A stretch of 64,000 nt of DNA from Gemmatimonadota bacterium. Its GTDB lineage: Bacteria > Gemmatimonadota > Gemmatimonadetes > Gemmatimonadales > GWC2-71-9. This document shows positions 19,934 to 29,062 of the stretch, one piece after another. A program made the position numbers and the translations under genes. Location: positions 92,474-156,473 of the forward strand of contig QHVB01000032.1 of the NCBI GenBank assembly GCA_003222195.1, read 5' to 3'. Under the pieces are notes generated by a model. It did no database searches. It worked only from the letters and a program-made list of their open reading frames with translations, and was not told where the DNA came from. The number at the start of each line of letters is the position of its first letter. Positions within the stretch are counted from its first letter, which is position 1.

Positions 19934-19948
19934 TAGTTTAGGCTGTTT

Positions 19949-20812
19949 TTAGTCGTCGCGAGTGACGTAGGCGCGGAAGCGGGTCGCTAAGTCTCGCGTG
20001 ACGGGTCCGGCCACGCCTTTACCGATCGCGCGGCCGTCGAGTTTGGAGATTCCCACGATTTCAGCAGCGGTGCCGGTGAGAAACACTTCATCGGCCGTGT
20101 AGAGATCGTAGCGGTTCATCGGCAGCTCTTCCACGCCGTATCCCGCCTCGCGGCCCAGCTCGATGACGGTGTCGCGCGTGACGCCGCGCAGGATGCCCGT
20201 GTACGGCGGGGGTGTGCGCAGTGTGCTGTTGGACACGGCGAAGAGATTCATGCCGCTCGCCTCCGCGACATAACCCGCGGAGTCGAGCATGATCACCTCG
20301 TCCACGCCACCGGCGATCCCTTCGACCTTCGCGAGGATGTGGGAGAGGTAATTCAGGGATTTGACACGGGGCGAGAGGGCTTCGCGGTGATGAATGGGCG
20401 TGGCGGCGGTCAGCGCCGTCAGCCCTTTCTCGTACCGGTCCTGCGGCCACAGCTTGATCGTATCGAAGATGCAGAACACGGTCGGCTTGGCGCATTTCCG
20501 GGGATCCAGCCCCAGATCGCCCACGCCACGCGTGACCACCAGCCGGATGTAGTTGTCCTTGATCCCGCTGCGCTCGACCCCTTCTTCGACCATGCGGGTC
20601 ATGGCCTCTCGAGTCATGGGGATCTCGAGCCAGATTGCCTTGGCGGATCCGTACAGGCGATCGATGTGGGCATCGAGGCGGAAGACGCGGCCGCCGTAGG
20701 CACGGATGCCCTCGAATACGCCGTCGCCATACAGGAGGCCGTGGTCGAATACAGAAACGACCGCGCTGCCGCGGTCGTACCACGTCCCATCGATCCACAC
20801 GATGGAGGGCAT
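19949..20812 (-). CDS. ilvE: Branched-chain amino acid aminotransferase
   Basis: A class IV PLP aminotransferase of 287 residues. It has the family opening IVWIDGTWYDRG, DHGLLYGDGVFEGIRAY, the PLP lysine in SPRVKSLNYLSHILAK, a VAEASGMNLFAV block and the phosphate-binding GILRGVTRD. It transfers the amino group between branched-chain 2-oxo acids and glutamate, the last step of Val, Leu and Ile synthesis. The ATG at 20812 was chosen because AGGAGG lies upstream of it; an ATG at 20842 has no ribosome site. A D-amino-acid aminotransferase relative is possible but the motifs favour IlvE. Confidence 0.92.
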   Translation of the reverse strand: MPSIVWIDGTWYDRGSAVVSVFDHGLLYGDGVFEGIRAYGGRVFRLDAHIDRLYGSAKAIWLEIPMTREAMTRMVEEGVERSGIKDNYIRLVVTRGVGDLGLDPRKCAKPTVFCIFDTIKLWPQDRYEKGLTALTAATPIHHREALSPRVKSLNYLSHILAKVEGIAGGVDEVIMLDSAGYVAEASGMNLFAVSNSTLRTPPPYTGILRGVTRDTVIELGREAGYGVEELPMNRYDLYTADEVFLTGTAAEIVGISKLDGRAIGKGVAGPVTRDLATRFRAYVTRDD

Positions 20813-20865
20813 CGGAGGAATCTGCCTCCTAAGTACCGGCATGACAACCGGGGGCGACGAAACAG

Positions 20866-20938
<73 letters not shown>

Positions 20939-20945
20939 CCATTTA

Positions 20946-21030
20946 CTGCGTCAAAGGTAAACCGTCGAAAGACGGGGTCAAAATAACGACGTCAATTGGG
21001 AAATCGTCGCAACAGGCGTCAAAAAAGACC
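20946..21030 (-). repeat. Degenerate TTGACG-type repeat array, minus orientation
   Basis: On the minus strand the DNA reads as imperfect 14-17-base units with cores TTGACGCC, TTGCGACG, TTGACGTC, TTGACCCCGTC and TTTGACGC, separated by T- and C-rich spacers. The same unit type occurs on the opposite strand at 21473-21560. The array occupies the upstream region of tRNA-Lys. Each unit contains TTGAC, so its promoter role cannot be separated from its repeat nature. Confidence 0.5.
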
Positions 21031-21083
21031 GTTAAGGCAGGAAAACGGTGACACTATCCAGATGGGACGGAGCATGATGGCAC

Positions 21084-21453
21084 ATGGTGCTCCGTGCGAA
21101 TCCCGGCACGCTCCGGGTGGTACAGGTTGCTGAGAGCCTCGCTCGTACGTGCGCGACCCTTGCTAAAGGCTTCTTCGGTCCGGGATCGAGAGCGCAGGCC
21201 GATCAATTGGTGCGCGCGTCGTCATCAATTGCGTCGAACATCGTCGAAGGCTGTGGTCGCGGGCAGCGTTGCGGACTTCCGGCGTTTTCTGCTTCAGGCT
21301 CGGGGCTCAGCTCAGGAAACGCTGTCGCAGCTTCGCAGGGTCAATGTGACGACGAACGAAGAACGTGCGAAAGTGAGCACTCTGCAGAGCCGGACCGTGC
21401 TCGTACTCAAGATGCTGAATCGCCTCTACGATCACCCCCCACCCGACAAATGA
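21084..21453 (+). pseudogene. Four-helix-bundle (S23-like) protein, frameshifted
   Basis: One frame from ATG 21084 encodes the first half (RVVQVAESLARTCATLAKGF, then QLVRASSSIASNIVEGCGRG). After about 21268 the family sequence continues in the next frame (ADFRRFLLQARGSAQETLSQL, ending LNRLYDHPPPDK). Together they give the typical 120-residue four-helix bundle of the 23S-rRNA intervening-sequence family. This family is of uncertain function and is related to accessory proteins of diversity-generating retroelements. No reverse transcriptase or variable repeat is nearby. A single indel separates it from a working gene, so a sequencing error is possible. Confidence 0.75.
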
Positions 21454-21472
21454 TTACGCCGTTCACATGTCT

Positions 21473-21560
21473 TTGATGCGACGTCTCTTGCGACGTCTTT
21501 CCATTGACGCCTTTCCAATTGACGCCTCTCATTTGACGCCTCTCGTTCGACGTCTTTACC
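21473..21560 (+). repeat. Six-unit array of 13-16-base TTGACGCC-type repeats
   Basis: Units start at 21473, 21488, 21504, 21519, 21533 and 21546. They share TTGACGCC or TTGCGACGTC followed by TTTCC or TCTC. The array fills the gap before the methyltransferase start at 21570 and mirrors the inverted array at 20946-21030. Confidence 0.65.
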
Positions 21561-21569
21561 TTCCAGCCC

Positions 21570-22436
21570 ATGCCCTCCCCGATTACCAGTGTTTCCGATA
21601 CCGCCAGATGGGTCGCCATGTACAGAGCGATGGAGAGCGAGCGTCCCGACGCTCTCTTCCATGATCCCTATGCACGCCGTCTAGCTGGAGAAACCGGCCA
21701 GCAGATCCTTTCTAGCATGCCTCAAGGCCGAAGGTGGGCGTGGCCGATGATCGTGCGGACCGCGGTGATGGATGAAATCATCATCCGCCTGGTCGCCGAG
21801 CAAGGCGTCGATACCGTCCTCAACCTCGCGGCCGGTCTCGACGCGCGCCCCTACCGTCTCGATCTCCCGTCGCGGTTGCATTGGGTCGATGTCGACCTCG
21901 AGGGAATCCTCTCGTATAAGGAAAGCGCACTCGCGGGTGAGCGACCGCGCTGCCGCGTCGAGTTCGTCCGGGCCGACCTCATCGATCACGCGGCGCGGCG
22001 CGCGCTGTTCCAGCACGTGGCCGCCACGGCCGGGCGCGCGCTCGTCATCGCGGAAGGGTTGCTCGTGTATCTGACGCCTGAGGACGTCACGTCCCTCGCC
22101 CGGGATCTCTCGGCGCAGCCCGCGTTCCGTTGGTGGCTGATCGACCTCGGCTCGCCGGCGCTGCTGCAGTTCCTGAGCCGGACGTGGGGCAATCAGCTCC
22201 GCTCAGGGAACGCGCCGATGCGGTTCGCACCCGAGGAGGGCACGGCCTTCTTTGCGCCGTCCGGATGGCGCGAGGCGGAGTACCGCCCCATGCTCGACGA
22301 GGCGCTGCGGCTGCAGCGCGCACCGAAAATGGCGTGGCTCTGGAGATTCCTCGGACTGTTCGCGTCCAAAAAGCGGCGCGCGCAGTTCAAACGATTCTCC
22401 GGGATTGTGCTACTCGAAAACAATAAGGGACGGTAA
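21570..22436 (+). CDS. Class I SAM-dependent methyltransferase (LCM/TIGR00027-type)
   Basis: The 288-residue protein matches the leucine-carboxyl-methyltransferase-like family of bacterial enzymes. It has SVSDTARWVAMYRAMESERPDALFHDPYA at the start, a VLNLAAGLDARPYRLDLP SAM-binding loop, VDVDLEGIL, and a VIAEGLLVYLTPEDV segment. Members methylate unknown carboxyl or hydroxyl groups of small molecules, often in secondary metabolism. The substrate cannot be inferred. It stands alone between repeat arrays, with a hairpin overlapping its stop codon. Confidence 0.85.
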   Translation: MPSPITSVSDTARWVAMYRAMESERPDALFHDPYARRLAGETGQQILSSMPQGRRWAWPMIVRTAVMDEIIIRLVAEQGVDTVLNLAAGLDARPYRLDLPSRLHWVDVDLEGILSYKESALAGERPRCRVEFVRADLIDHAARRALFQHVAATAGRALVIAEGLLVYLTPEDVTSLARDLSAQPAFRWWLIDLGSPALLQFLSRTWGNQLRSGNAPMRFAPEEGTAFFAPSGWREAEYRPMLDEALRLQRAPKMAWLWRFLGLFASKKRRAQFKRFSGIVLLENNKGR

Positions 22437-22449
22437 CTCTTACCGTCCC
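22427..22449. terminator. Hairpin overlapping the methyltransferase stop codon
   Basis: GGGACGGTAA (22427-22436, which includes the TAA stop) pairs with 22440-22449 around a 3-base CTC loop. The stem is 10 bp and perfect but lacks a T run. It lies between convergent genes and may stop transcription from both sides. Confidence 0.5.
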
Positions 22450-22490
22450 CTACCGTCCCTTACCTTCCGTTACCGTCTTTTACCCTCGTT
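22441..22490. repeat. Five tandem 10-bp units (TACCGTCCCT-like)
   Basis: Bases 22441-22490 divide exactly into five decamers: TACCGTCCCC, TACCGTCCCT, TACCTTCCGT, TACCGTCTTT and TACCCTCGTT. Each keeps TACC at its start. The first unit also forms the 3' arm of the hairpin at 22427-22449. The last unit abuts the stop codon of the TonB receptor gene. Confidence 0.7.
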
Positions 22491-25400
22491 TCAGAACAAC
22501 CAGCGCACCCCCGCCTGCACCTGGCGCGGATCGCCGAGCCCGCTGCGAATCGTACCGTCAAAGTTGAAGACCAGATTGCCGTAGGACGGATCGCGGAAGT
22601 TGTCTTTCCCGGTCAGGTTGAAGATCTCGACCAGCGCCTCGACCTGGCTCCGCGCGCCGATTGGGAACGGGCGCGAGAAGCGCACGTCCCACGAGAAGTA
22701 GGCGTTGTCCTTGCGCAGCGTGTTGCGCGTCACGACGGTCGCACCGCTGGGGCCGCAGATCCGGTCCGCCGGACCAGTGGCCCGCTGGCCCGCGGGCGGA
22801 GCGAACGGATTTCCGGACCAGGGACCGCAGCTTGCCGAGATCGGCTGCGCCGAGTAGTAGCTCACGCGGTTGTCCATGAAAATGTCGGCCGGGAGCTTCA
22901 CCAAGGCCCAGCCGTTGAAGCGATGCCGCTGGTCACGGTCGCTCCAGTTGTACTCGGGCGCGAGATTGTTCGCCTTTGCGTAGCGGAAGGTGAACGGGTC
23001 GCGCTCGTTGTCGTCGTCCGACTTGTCGAACGACAGCGTGTAGTTGAGCTGAAACTGGAAGTTGGGATCGAGCACGCGCTTCAAGCCGATCGTGTATCCG
23101 TTGTAGCGTGAAAATGCCGATGATTCGACCGTGGTCAGGGTTCCAATCCCGTTCGATCCGGCGGGCGGCAACCCGGTGGACCAGGGACTCCCGAAGACGG
23201 CGTCATTGCGGTTGATGAACCGCGTGAGATGGTCGGTGCGCGCGTAGGTGTAGCTGAGCAGCAGGCCGAGGTCGGCCGCGAGCTGCCGCTCGTACGCCAG
23301 CGTCACGTTGAGCGTGCGCGGGTTCTGGAAATTCTTGTCGAACACGAAGACGTCGGGGAAGAACACCGAGCTCGCCGGCACCGCGTCGGGCAGCAGGTTG
23401 CCGAACCCCGGAACGGGACCCAGCACCCCAGTGAGCGCGCTGTTGCGGAAATAGGTCAGTCCATTCGATCCGTTGGTGCTGCGCGTCGACGCCAGGTTGA
23501 GGCCGGGAATGCGCGCGTAGTACAGCCCGGCGTTGGCGCGGAAGACCTGACGGCCGTTCCCTTGAGGATCGAAGGCGATTCCCAACCGCGGCTGCCACAT
23601 CTTCTTGTCGGACGGAATCGTGCCGTTCGACGGGAAGGCGTACGTGCCCGTCGAGTTGGTCACGGTCTTCCCGATGAACGGCGCGAAGAACACCTGACTC
23701 GGCGGCGTGATCGGATCAGGCTCGACCTGCGCCTCCCAGCGGAGGCCGTAGTTGAGCGTCCAGCGTGGATCGGGCTTCCACGTGTCCTGGATGTAGACCG
23801 CCAGCTCGTTCTGCGGAATCTGCTGCGTGCCCGAGGCCCGCACGGACTGACCGACGCCCGCCTGCTGCAGGTACAGCTGGACCGGCCCGGTGATCGATTG
23901 GCCGGCCGGACAGGTGCGGTTGGTTCCCATCCCTCCTCCCGAGCACTCGACGAAGGTAGAATCGGCGAGATAGCTCAGGAAGCCATGGACCGAGCCAAAG
24001 ATGTATCGGCTGTTCGCGAAGCCGATGAACGTCTGGACCGAGTTCACCCGGTTGTATTCGCCGCCCAGCTTGAAGAAGTGGTTGCCCTTGCTGAGCGAAA
24101 TATTGTCGAGCACTTGCACCCGCGTGTCGTAATAATCGATCGGCAGGAAGAACGGCATGCCGAACCGGAAATGGTTCGCGAAGTCCATCGCGACATCCGG
24201 GAACGGCCGGGCGGCCGGCGGATCGGCGCGATTCGCACCGAGCAACGCTGAGCGGGCGCCGTCGTATGGACGCGGCCGATCCTCGCGCGAGTACTGGAAG
24301 CGGAATTCGTTCGACGTGCTGGACGACAGGTACGACACCAGGCTGCCGTTCACGGCATTCGAGTGATCACGCTCCAACCCATTCGCGCTGCGCGCCCAGG
24401 AATCCACGTCGAACGTGCCGTTCACCTGCTCGGACCATGTGTAGTTGTATTTGAGCGACAAGGTGTGCCGGTCGGACAAGTGGAAATCGAACTTGGCGAG
24501 TGCGGCACGCGCATCATTAGTCCGAGAGATCGGGCCAAAGTCGCCCGCCAGCGCACCGCCATACGCCGTGTTCATCCAGTTTCGCAGGGAATCGAAGGCG
24601 GCGCTTTGCGGCCGCGACTGCTGCTTCACCTCATCGTAGATCTGCTGGTCGTAGGCCAGGAAGAAGAACGCTTTGTCGCGCTTCAGCGGCCCGCCGAGCG
24701 TGAAGCCAAACTGGTGCTGCCTGAAGTCTGGCTGGTACGTCACGCCCGCGTGCACCGGCGTACCCGAGAGGGCGTCGTTCTTCCCGAAATAGTGCAGCGA
24801 GCCGCGCAGCTGGTTGGTGCCCGATTTGGTGATCACGTTGACGAACCCGCCGGAGGACCGGCCGAACTCCGGGTTGGCGCCGCCCGGGAGCACCACGATC
24901 TCCTGCACGGCGTCGAGATTGAACGTGAAGGCCGGACGCTGCCCGCCGCGCTGCTCACCGAAGAACGGATTGTTGAAGTCGGCGCCGTCGACCGCGACGT
25001 TGTTGTGAATGCCTTTTTGCCCGGCGATCGTCAGCTCGTCGCCGTCCGGTCCCTGCACGAGCGCGACCTGCGGCGTGAGCAGCGTCAGATTCAGGTAGTT
25101 CCGGCCATTGTTCGGCAGGCCGGAGACGGCGGCAGTCGGCAGGCGGGTCGAGTTCTCCGTCTTGGTGGCTTCGACGACCGAGGGCGTCGTCTCGATGACG
25201 ACCGCCTGCAGCTGCACCGCGGCGAGCGCCAGTGTCAGGTCGACCGTTTCGCCCACCCCGAGCCGCACGCCGGTGGCCCGCGTCTCACTGAAGCCCACCC
25301 CGCGCGCGGTCACGTCGTACGTGCCCAGCGGCATGAGGGAGGCGATAAAGATGCCGCGCTCGTTGGCCGTGATCTGGCGTTGGAACCCGGTTTGGGTTTC

Positions 25401-25550
25401 GCGCAGTGTGACCGTCGCTGCCGCGACGGGCGCCCCCGCGGGATCGGTGACGGTGCCGCGGATGATTCCGGTTGTCGCTTGCGACTGCGCGGCGAGGAGA
25501 ACGGGGAATACGAAAGCGAATGCGGCCGGTCCGAGGAGCTTGCGCACCAT
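22491..25550 (-). CDS. TonB-dependent receptor with N-terminal carboxypeptidase-regulatory-like domain
   Basis: The 1019-residue outer-membrane protein has a signal peptide (residues 1-20, ending LLAAQ). A CarboxypepD_reg-like domain follows (about 27-110; IIRGTVTDPAGAPVAAATVTL), then a plug (about 120-240; LPNNGRNYLNL, VDGADFNNPFFGEQRGG) and a long beta-barrel with the Oar-like pattern FGRSSGGFVNVITKSGTN. The final strand ends in aromatic WLF, as needed for outer-membrane assembly. Oar-type receptors move large or unknown substrates across the outer membrane using TonB energy. The substrate is unknown. It is divergent from polX. Confidence 0.92.
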   Translation of the reverse strand: MVRKLLGPAAFAFVFPVLLAAQSQATTGIIRGTVTDPAGAPVAAATVTLRETQTGFQRQITANERGIFIASLMPLGTYDVTARGVGFSETRATGVRLGVGETVDLTLALAAVQLQAVVIETTPSVVEATKTENSTRLPTAAVSGLPNNGRNYLNLTLLTPQVALVQGPDGDELTIAGQKGIHNNVAVDGADFNNPFFGEQRGGQRPAFTFNLDAVQEIVVLPGGANPEFGRSSGGFVNVITKSGTNQLRGSLHYFGKNDALSGTPVHAGVTYQPDFRQHQFGFTLGGPLKRDKAFFFLAYDQQIYDEVKQQSRPQSAAFDSLRNWMNTAYGGALAGDFGPISRTNDARAALAKFDFHLSDRHTLSLKYNYTWSEQVNGTFDVDSWARSANGLERDHSNAVNGSLVSYLSSSTSNEFRFQYSREDRPRPYDGARSALLGANRADPPAARPFPDVAMDFANHFRFGMPFFLPIDYYDTRVQVLDNISLSKGNHFFKLGGEYNRVNSVQTFIGFANSRYIFGSVHGFLSYLADSTFVECSGGGMGTNRTCPAGQSITGPVQLYLQQAGVGQSVRASGTQQIPQNELAVYIQDTWKPDPRWTLNYGLRWEAQVEPDPITPPSQVFFAPFIGKTVTNSTGTYAFPSNGTIPSDKKMWQPRLGIAFDPQGNGRQVFRANAGLYYARIPGLNLASTRSTNGSNGLTYFRNSALTGVLGPVPGFGNLLPDAVPASSVFFPDVFVFDKNFQNPRTLNVTLAYERQLAADLGLLLSYTYARTDHLTRFINRNDAVFGSPWSTGLPPAGSNGIGTLTTVESSAFSRYNGYTIGLKRVLDPNFQFQLNYTLSFDKSDDDNERDPFTFRYAKANNLAPEYNWSDRDQRHRFNGWALVKLPADIFMDNRVSYYSAQPISASCGPWSGNPFAPPAGQRATGPADRICGPSGATVVTRNTLRKDNAYFSWDVRFSRPFPIGARSQVEALVEIFNLTGKDNFRDPSYGNLVFNFDGTIRSGLGDPRQVQAGVRWLF

Positions 25551-25641
25551 TGCTTCGGCCTCCGACTGGGTGGGAAAGATATCTTCGGAGCGGCTAGCCT
25601 ATCACCCCTGACAAGGCTCCGCAAGCCTTAGTTTTCACGCC

Positions 25642-27363
25642 ATGCAGAACACGGAAATCGCGCGCGCCCTCGGCGAAGTCGCCGATCTCCTGGAAATCTC
25701 CGCGGGCAATCCGTTCAAGGTGCGGGCGTATCGCAACGCGGCGCGCACGGTCGCCGATCACCCCGACCCCATCGCCGAGCTCGTCGCGGGTGGCGAATTC
25801 GACCTCACCGAGCTTCCCGGAATCGGCGGCGGCATTGCGAAGGAGATCACGGCGCTCGTACAGACCGGCAGCATGCCACAGCGTCAACAACTCGTCGCGA
25901 CGGTCCCACCCGGTCTCCTCGATCTGCTGCGCATTCCGGGCCTGGGCCCGAAGCGCGTCAAGCTCTTCCACGACCAATTGAAAGTAAACAGCGTTGCCGA
26001 TCTCAAAGACGCGCTCGAGAAGGGCAAGATCGCGAAGCTCGGCGGCTTCGGACCCAAGCTGCTCGAAAAGATCCGCGAAGGCGTCGCGGGTGCCGACACC
26101 GGGCCACAGCGCATCGTGCTGCACGAGGCCGAGCAGTATGCCCGCGCGATCGTGGAGTATCTCAAGGCGGGCGGCGGGATCGATGCCATCGACGTGGCGG
26201 GCAGCTTTCGACGGCGCAAGGAGACCATCGGCGACCTCGATATCGTCGTCAGCTGCGTCAACGCGCCCGACGTGATCGCTCGCTTTGGAAAATTCGGCGA
26301 CGTCACTCAGGTCGCCTCGCAGGGAGACACGCGATCGACCGTGCGACTCTCGAGCGGACTGCAAGTCGACTTGCGCGTCGTCGAGCCCTCGTGCTTCGGA
26401 GCCGCGATGCAGTACTTCACGGGCTCGCAAGCGCACAACATCGAGCTGCGCAAGATTGCGCAGGGCAAGAAGCTGAAGCTGAACGAGTACGGCGTCTTCC
26501 GCGGCTCGAAATGCATCTCCGGACGAACGGAGGAAGCGGTCTACGGGGCGCTCGACCTCGACTGGATCCCGCCGGAAATGCGCGAGAATCGCGGTGAGAT
26601 CCCGCTCGCCAAAGAGCACAAGCTTCCCAAGCTCGTGACGTTGGAGGAGATGCGCGGCGACCTGCAGATGCACACCGACGCGAGCGACGGCAAAGCCACG
26701 CTTCCGGAGATGATCGAAGCGGCGCGCGCGCTCGGCTATGGATACGTCGCCATCACCGACCACTCCCCCCGCACCTCGATGGCCGGGCAGACTCCCGCCG
26801 AGCTGCGCGCGCAGTGGAAAGAGATCGACCGGCTTAATAAAGGAATGCGAGGGCTTAGAGTCCTGAAGAGCGTCGAGATGGACATTCTGGAAAGCGGCAA
26901 ACTCGACCTGCCGGACGACGTGCTCGCGGAAGCGGATTACGTCGTGGCGACCATCCACTACGGTCTGAAGCAGAGCGAGCGGCAGCTCACCGACCGCCTG
27001 CTCGCCGCGATCGACAACCCCTGGGTGGATGCGATCGGCCATCCCACCGGCCGCATCGTGCCGGTGCGTCCCTCATATCCGCTCGATTTCGACGTCGTCG
27101 CGACAGCCGCGGCCAAGGCGGGATGCCTGCTGGAGATCAACGGCAGCGAGCGGATGGACCTGCCGGACACGCTGGCAGCCGCCGCCAAATCGCACGGCGC
27201 GCGGTTCGTGCTCTCGACGGACGCCCACAACACGCGCGAGCTGCGGTTCATGCGGTTCGCGGTCGCCGTGGCCCGGCGGGCCTGGCTGACGGCGTCCGAC
27301 ATCCTCAATACGCGGCCGCTCCCGGACTTCTTGAAAGGGTTACGTCGCGGTCGAAACCGCTAG
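25642..27363 (+). CDS. polX: Bacterial DNA polymerase X with PHP exonuclease domain
   Basis: The 573-residue protein has a helical 8-kDa-like and helix-hairpin-helix region (1-140; LPGIGGGIAKEI, IPGLGPKRVK) and a Pol X nucleotidyltransferase core with the metal-binding pair in GSFRRRKETIGDLDIVV. After that comes a C-terminal PHP domain (about 335-570) with LQMHTDASDG, AITDHSPR and VLSTDAH metal ligands. Enzymes of this type fill short gaps in base excision repair and carry 3'-5' exonuclease activity in the PHP part. The length is normal. Its end overlaps rnhB by 24 bp in convergent orientation. Confidence 0.95.
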   Translation: MQNTEIARALGEVADLLEISAGNPFKVRAYRNAARTVADHPDPIAELVAGGEFDLTELPGIGGGIAKEITALVQTGSMPQRQQLVATVPPGLLDLLRIPGLGPKRVKLFHDQLKVNSVADLKDALEKGKIAKLGGFGPKLLEKIREGVAGADTGPQRIVLHEAEQYARAIVEYLKAGGGIDAIDVAGSFRRRKETIGDLDIVVSCVNAPDVIARFGKFGDVTQVASQGDTRSTVRLSSGLQVDLRVVEPSCFGAAMQYFTGSQAHNIELRKIAQGKKLKLNEYGVFRGSKCISGRTEEAVYGALDLDWIPPEMRENRGEIPLAKEHKLPKLVTLEEMRGDLQMHTDASDGKATLPEMIEAARALGYGYVAITDHSPRTSMAGQTPAELRAQWKEIDRLNKGMRGLRVLKSVEMDILESGKLDLPDDVLAEADYVVATIHYGLKQSERQLTDRLLAAIDNPWVDAIGHPTGRIVPVRPSYPLDFDVVATAAAKAGCLLEINGSERMDLPDTLAAAAKSHGARFVLSTDAHNTRELRFMRFAVAVARRAWLTASDILNTRPLPDFLKGLRRGRNR

Positions 27364-27981
27364 CAGCTCGATCTGCGCGACGGGCTCGAAGCTGTAGCGG
27401 TGATGCCGCGTGGGGCCGAGCCGTTGAATCGCGTCGAGGTGCTCAGGGGTCGCGTAGCCTTTGTTCGTCTCCCAGAAATAGCCCGGATACCGGGCGGCGA
27501 GACGGTCCATCAGCGCATCCCGCAGCACCTTGGCGATCACCGACGCCGCCGCGATCGAATGGCACCGGGCATCGCCATCCACGATCGCCTCGTGCGCGCA
27601 GCCGAGCTCGGGACAGGGCAACCCGTCGATGAGCACATGCGACGGCGCAAGGCGCAGGCGCCGCAGCGCGCGCGCCATGGCGAGAATCGACGCGCGCCGG
27701 ATGTTGAGCCGGTCGATCTCCCGGACGCTCGCGGCGCCGACCGCCAGGGCGAAGGCGCGCTCGCGGATCTTGACCGCGAACTTCTCGCGCTGCGCGGCGC
27801 TGAGCACCTTCGAGTCATCGAGCCCACGGATCGGCTTCACACCGATCGGAAAGACGACGGCCGCGGCGACCACTGGACCAGCCAGGGGACCGCGGCCGAC
27901 TTCATCGATACCGGCGACGATGCTGCAGCCTTCGCTCCACAACGCCGCCTCGCGTTTCAGCGACGGGCGGCGGTGTCTCAC
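27340..27981 (-). CDS. rnhB: Ribonuclease HII
   Basis: The 213-residue enzyme cuts RNA in RNA-DNA hybrids and single ribonucleotides in DNA. It has the type 2 signature [15 protein letters not shown] with the DE metal ligands, [12 protein letters not shown], a central Asp in HVLIDGLP, and [12 protein letters not shown]. It is the last gene of the ffh-rpsP-rimM-trmD-rplS-rnhB operon. The GTG start overlaps the rplS stop by 4 bp (GTGA). Confidence 0.95.
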   Translation of the reverse strand: MRHRRPSLKREAALWSEGCSIVAGIDEVGRGPLAGPVVAAAVVFPIGVKPIRGLDDSKVLSAAQREKFAVKIRERAFALAVGAASVREIDRLNIRRASILAMARALRRLRLAPSHVLIDGLPCPELGCAHEAIVDGDARCHSIAAASVIAKVLRDALMDRLAARYPGYFWETNKGYATPEHLDAIQRLGPTRHHRYSFEPVAQIELLAVSTAT

Positions 27982-28376
27982 GTCTGCGGTTGCTCCGGTT
28001 CCGGCGTGCTGGGGACGGTGAGCCCCTGCCCCGCGCCGCGCTTCTCACGGATGCGCGCGGCCTTGCCGGCGAGCCGGCGCAGGAAGTACAGCTTGGCGCG
28101 CCGCACGCGGCCTTTCCGCAGCAACCCGATTTCGGCAATCAAGGGCGCGTGCAGCGGAAAGATCCGCTCGACGCCCACGCCGGCCGAAATCTTGCGAACG
28201 GTAAAGGTCTCGTTGATGCCGCCGCCGCGCCGGGCGATGCAAATGCCCTCGAACGCCTGCAGGCGTTCCTTCTCACCTTCGCGCACCCGCACCATGACGC
28301 GCAGCGTATCGCCGGGAGCGAAAGCCGGGATATCCGTCTTCAGGCCTTCGCGCTCGACCGCTCTGAGCTTTTCCAT
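27978..28376 (-). CDS. rplS: 50S ribosomal protein L19
   Basis: The 132-residue protein has the L19 core ([68 protein letters not shown]). It sits at the 30S-50S interface. A C-terminal extension of about 20 residues rich in Pro, Glu and Gln follows the family core. It lies 3 bp after trmD in the operon. Confidence 0.97.
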   Translation of the reverse strand: MEKLRAVEREGLKTDIPAFAPGDTLRVMVRVREGEKERLQAFEGICIARRGGGINETFTVRKISAGVGVERIFPLHAPLIAEIGLLRKGRVRRAKLYFLRRLAGKAARIREKRGAGQGLTVPSTPEPEQPQT

Positions 28377-28379
28377 AAG

Positions 28380-29060
28380 CTATTCCCCGTGTTTCAACCA
28401 AATATCTGGTCTGCGTTCGCGCGTGAGGCGCTCGGCCTGCGCCGCACGCCATGCCGCAATTTCGTCGTGATCGCCACTCAACAATACGTCCGGGACGTCG
28501 AGCCCGCGATAGCTGGGCGGCCGCGTGTAGCTGGGGGGCGCCAGCAAACCGTCATAGTGCGAGTCGCTCGAGGCCGACTCATGATCTCCCAGCGCGCGGG
28601 GCAGTAGCCGCACCACCGCGTCGACCACACACAGCGCCGCCGGCTCTCCGCCCGACAGCACAAAATCGCCGATCGACACTTCTTCCGCGCCCAGGCCTTC
28701 TGCCACCCGCTGATCGACGTCCTTGTAATGCCCGCACAGCAACGTCAGCTCACCGCCCACCGCGAACCGCACCGCCGTGTCATGCCTGAAGGGTCGCCCC
28801 CGCGCCGACAGCAACACGATCGGTGGCTTCGCGTTCAGGTCCTCGACCGCCTCGAAGAACGGCTCGGGCTTGAGCACCATGCCCGCGCCCCCGCCGTACG
28901 GCGCGTCGTCCACCGTCTGATGCTTGTCGTGCGTGTAATCGCGCAGCTGCACCACGCGATATTGCACCAGCCCTGCTTTTGCCGCGCGCCCCAGGATGCT
29001 CGACGAGAGCGGCGCCGCGAACCATTCCGGAAACAGCGTCACCACGTTGATCCTGAGCAT
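28380..29060 (-). CDS. trmD: tRNA (guanine37-N1)-methyltransferase
   Basis: The 226-residue SPOUT enzyme methylates N1 of G37 in tRNAs reading CNN codons, preventing frameshifts. It has INVVTLFPEWF at the start, DYTHDKHQTVDDAPYGGGAGMV, the knot loops LLCGHYKDVDQRV and EVSIGDFVLSGGEPAA, and a C-terminal helical part ending PDIWLKHG. ATG 29060 gives the canonical N-terminus; a longer frame exists upstream but runs over rimM. The spacing to rimM is 2 bp. Confidence 0.96.
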   Translation of the reverse strand: MLRINVVTLFPEWFAAPLSSSILGRAAKAGLVQYRVVQLRDYTHDKHQTVDDAPYGGGAGMVLKPEPFFEAVEDLNAKPPIVLLSARGRPFRHDTAVRFAVGGELTLLCGHYKDVDQRVAEGLGAEEVSIGDFVLSGGEPAALCVVDAVVRLLPRALGDHESASSDSHYDGLLAPPSYTRPPSYRGLDVPDVLLSGDHDEIAAWRAAQAERLTRERRPDIWLKHGE

Positions 29061-29062
29061 CG

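Noticed and set aside
21084..21453. Diversity-generating retroelement suggested by an Avd-related four-helix bundle
   Set aside because: No reverse transcriptase, variable-repeat/template-repeat pair or target protein was found nearby.
21473..22490. CRISPR array among the repeated units
   Set aside because: Units are 10-16 bases with no conserved spacer structure, and no cas genes are present.
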